64,000 nucleotides of DNA from CAWBCR01 sp963787375. GTDB lineage: Bacteria > Chloroflexota > Anaerolineae > Aggregatilineales > UBA3940. This document shows positions 63,301 through 64,000 of this stretch, in pieces. Both the position numbers and the translations under genes were made by a program. Every line of letters starts with the position of its first letter. The first letter of the stretch is position 1. Where the stretch lies: NCBI GenBank assembly GCA_963787375.1, contig CAWBCR010000017.1:675309-739308 (forward strand), written 5' to 3'. A model generated the notes under the pieces. It was given only the letters and a program-made list of their open reading frames with translations, was not told the DNA's origin and did not search any database.

Positions 63301-63808
63301 ATACTGCCTGTGAAAGTCAACGCACCGTTGTGTTGATTGAAGGTGGAAGCGAAGAACGTCAAGTTTTATGTTTGTGCGCTGTTTCAACTCGTTTGTGCTG
63401 GATTACGTGCATTCGTTATCAAGGTGGCACACGCTGAATATGTTTTACATGTACCAGCTTCCCGTGCCCCGCCTCACTCCCGGCAACCCGTACTTCGACG
63501 CCATCGTGCCGCGCGCGGCGCGCCTCACCTGCACCCGCCCGGAGTTCGCCGACCTGTGGCGCAGGTCATGGGCGCAGCCGTGGGACCGAATCGCAGGCGC
63601 GCCACCGATCCCGCCGAGCGCCAGCGGCTCCGCGACGAGATCGACGCCATCGTCGCGCACCTGTACGGCCTCAGCCCGCGCCGACTTCGATCACATCCTG
63701 GGCACGTTCCCGCTGGTCTTCCCCGACGACGCGGAGGGCCATCAGAAAAAAGAGCGCCTGCTGTCTGTCTACGATGCCTTCGCGCAGCAGGTCGCCGGTT
63801 GGCGTTAG
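60374..63808 (+). pseudogene. Type IIG-like restriction-methylase, many frameshifts
   Basis: Over about 3.4 kb, fragments in all three frames join into one long protein of some 1100 aa. The N-terminal part has a PD-(D/E)xK nuclease core, GRPDLTLI...IFVEAKR (Asp70, Glu84, Lys86). Then a methylase domain: motif I at about 61661-61690 (DxACGSGSFLIYAYEV when one base is restored), LETHLYGVDLDPQAAEIAAVNLIMRAM, and motif IV IVGNPPWEIVKPDL at about 62315. TRD-like and C-terminal parts follow to QQVAGWR. Single-base gains or losses occur at roughly a dozen places (for example near 60727, 60812, 60864, 61105, 61183, 61455, 61665, 62265, 62465, 62605, 63185, 63560). It would cut DNA and methylate adenine at a specific site if intact. 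Confidence 0.8.
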
Positions 63809-63816
63809 CGCCGGTA

Positions 63817-63922
63817 GGGGCAGGGCTTGTCCCTGCCCCCGCTGAGCCTCCCCCTGTCCACTTCCAGTGGACATTTCGGCGCGCGTTGCGCGCCATACTG
63901 GCCGGGGAATTCGATTCCCCGG
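63817..63922. repeat. Array of four palindromes
   Basis: Four stem-loops in 106 bases: GGGGCAGGG/CCCTGCCCC (63817-63839), TGTCCACT/AGTGGACA (63855-63873), GGCGCGC/GCGCGCC (63878-63894) and CCGGGGAAT/ATTCCCCGG (63902-63922). They may be REP-like elements or serve as a terminator region. Nothing else is seen from 63923 to the end. Confidence 0.65.
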
Positions 63923-64000
63923 ACCGTTTGAAACTCTAACCTCCCGTTATACGGATGCATCAACGCCACCCCCTTAACTTTTCCCCCTCCCCCTGCCCTA

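Noticed and set aside
1..64000. tRNA genes, rRNA genes and CRISPR arrays
   Set aside because: None was recognised by reading; a tRNA or repeat-finder program was not available, so a missed tRNA cannot be ruled out.

Overview
The window looks like a chromosomal segment of a high-GC Chloroflexota bacterium, most likely Anaerolineae or a relative. This is inferred from gene content: an archaeal-type thiolase/HMG-CoA synthase/DUF35 cluster, 'TPTPT'-rich secreted proteins, many sugar ABC systems and URO-D-like genes. There is no rRNA or other marker to settle it. I saw no rRNA, tRNA or CRISPR array.

Layout. (1) 0.2-2.1 kb: an S1-domain protein with an acidic tandem-repeat tail and a terminator. 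(2) 2.1-7.2 kb, minus strand: upper mevalonate pathway with two DUF35 zinc-ribbon proteins, thiolase, an unknown 227-aa protein, HMG-CoA synthase and a class II HMG-CoA reductase. (3) 7.2-14.5 kb: cell-surface and signalling genes, namely a DUF4760-like protein, polysaccharide deacetylase, LysM-M23 peptidase, GAF-PAS-adenylate cyclase, glycosyltransferase and a membrane protein.

(4) 14.7-37.6 kb: the most unusual region, two facing operons. The plus-strand operon starts from a consensus TTGACA-N17-TATGAT promoter and encodes a SIS sugar-phosphate enzyme, an MttB-like methyltransferase, a PotA ATPase, three URO-D-family proteins, a DUF4432 epimerase, an FGGY kinase and a DeoR regulator. The minus-strand genes encode a sugar-binding protein, MalF/MalG-type permeases, a PfkB kinase, a second SIS protein, a HAD phosphatase, PotD/PotB/PotC and two more URO-D proteins. 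The minus-strand part resembles the Bacillus frlBONMD (fructosamine/Amadori) gene set. With five URO-D homologues and an MttB homologue beside it, I infer an undescribed pathway that imports an amino-sugar or glycated amine, phosphorylates and cleaves it, and possibly moves methyl groups. No corrinoid protein is present in the window.

(5) 37.8-44.0 kb: an insertion hot spot. A sulfotransferase and a broken flippase-like gene are separated by two IS630 elements, then an IS982 element that is itself split by an IS200/IS605 element. A thioesterase-like 3' remnant lies nearby. (6) 44.0-52.9 kb: a GlcNAc/chito-oligosaccharide-type operon with a ROK repressor and palindromic operator, a ROK-like kinase, a PIG-L deacetylase, an ABC importer and a GH20 hexosaminidase. 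(7) 53.0-60.1 kb: a signalling cluster with a LuxR-type regulator, HK-RR-HEAT and HK-RR-RR-RR. (8) 60.4-63.8 kb: a type IIG-like restriction-methylase broken by many single-base indels, followed by an array of palindromes.

Single-base frameshifts in five other genes suggest either several young pseudogenes or homopolymer errors in the assembly. The two cannot be told apart from sequence alone.
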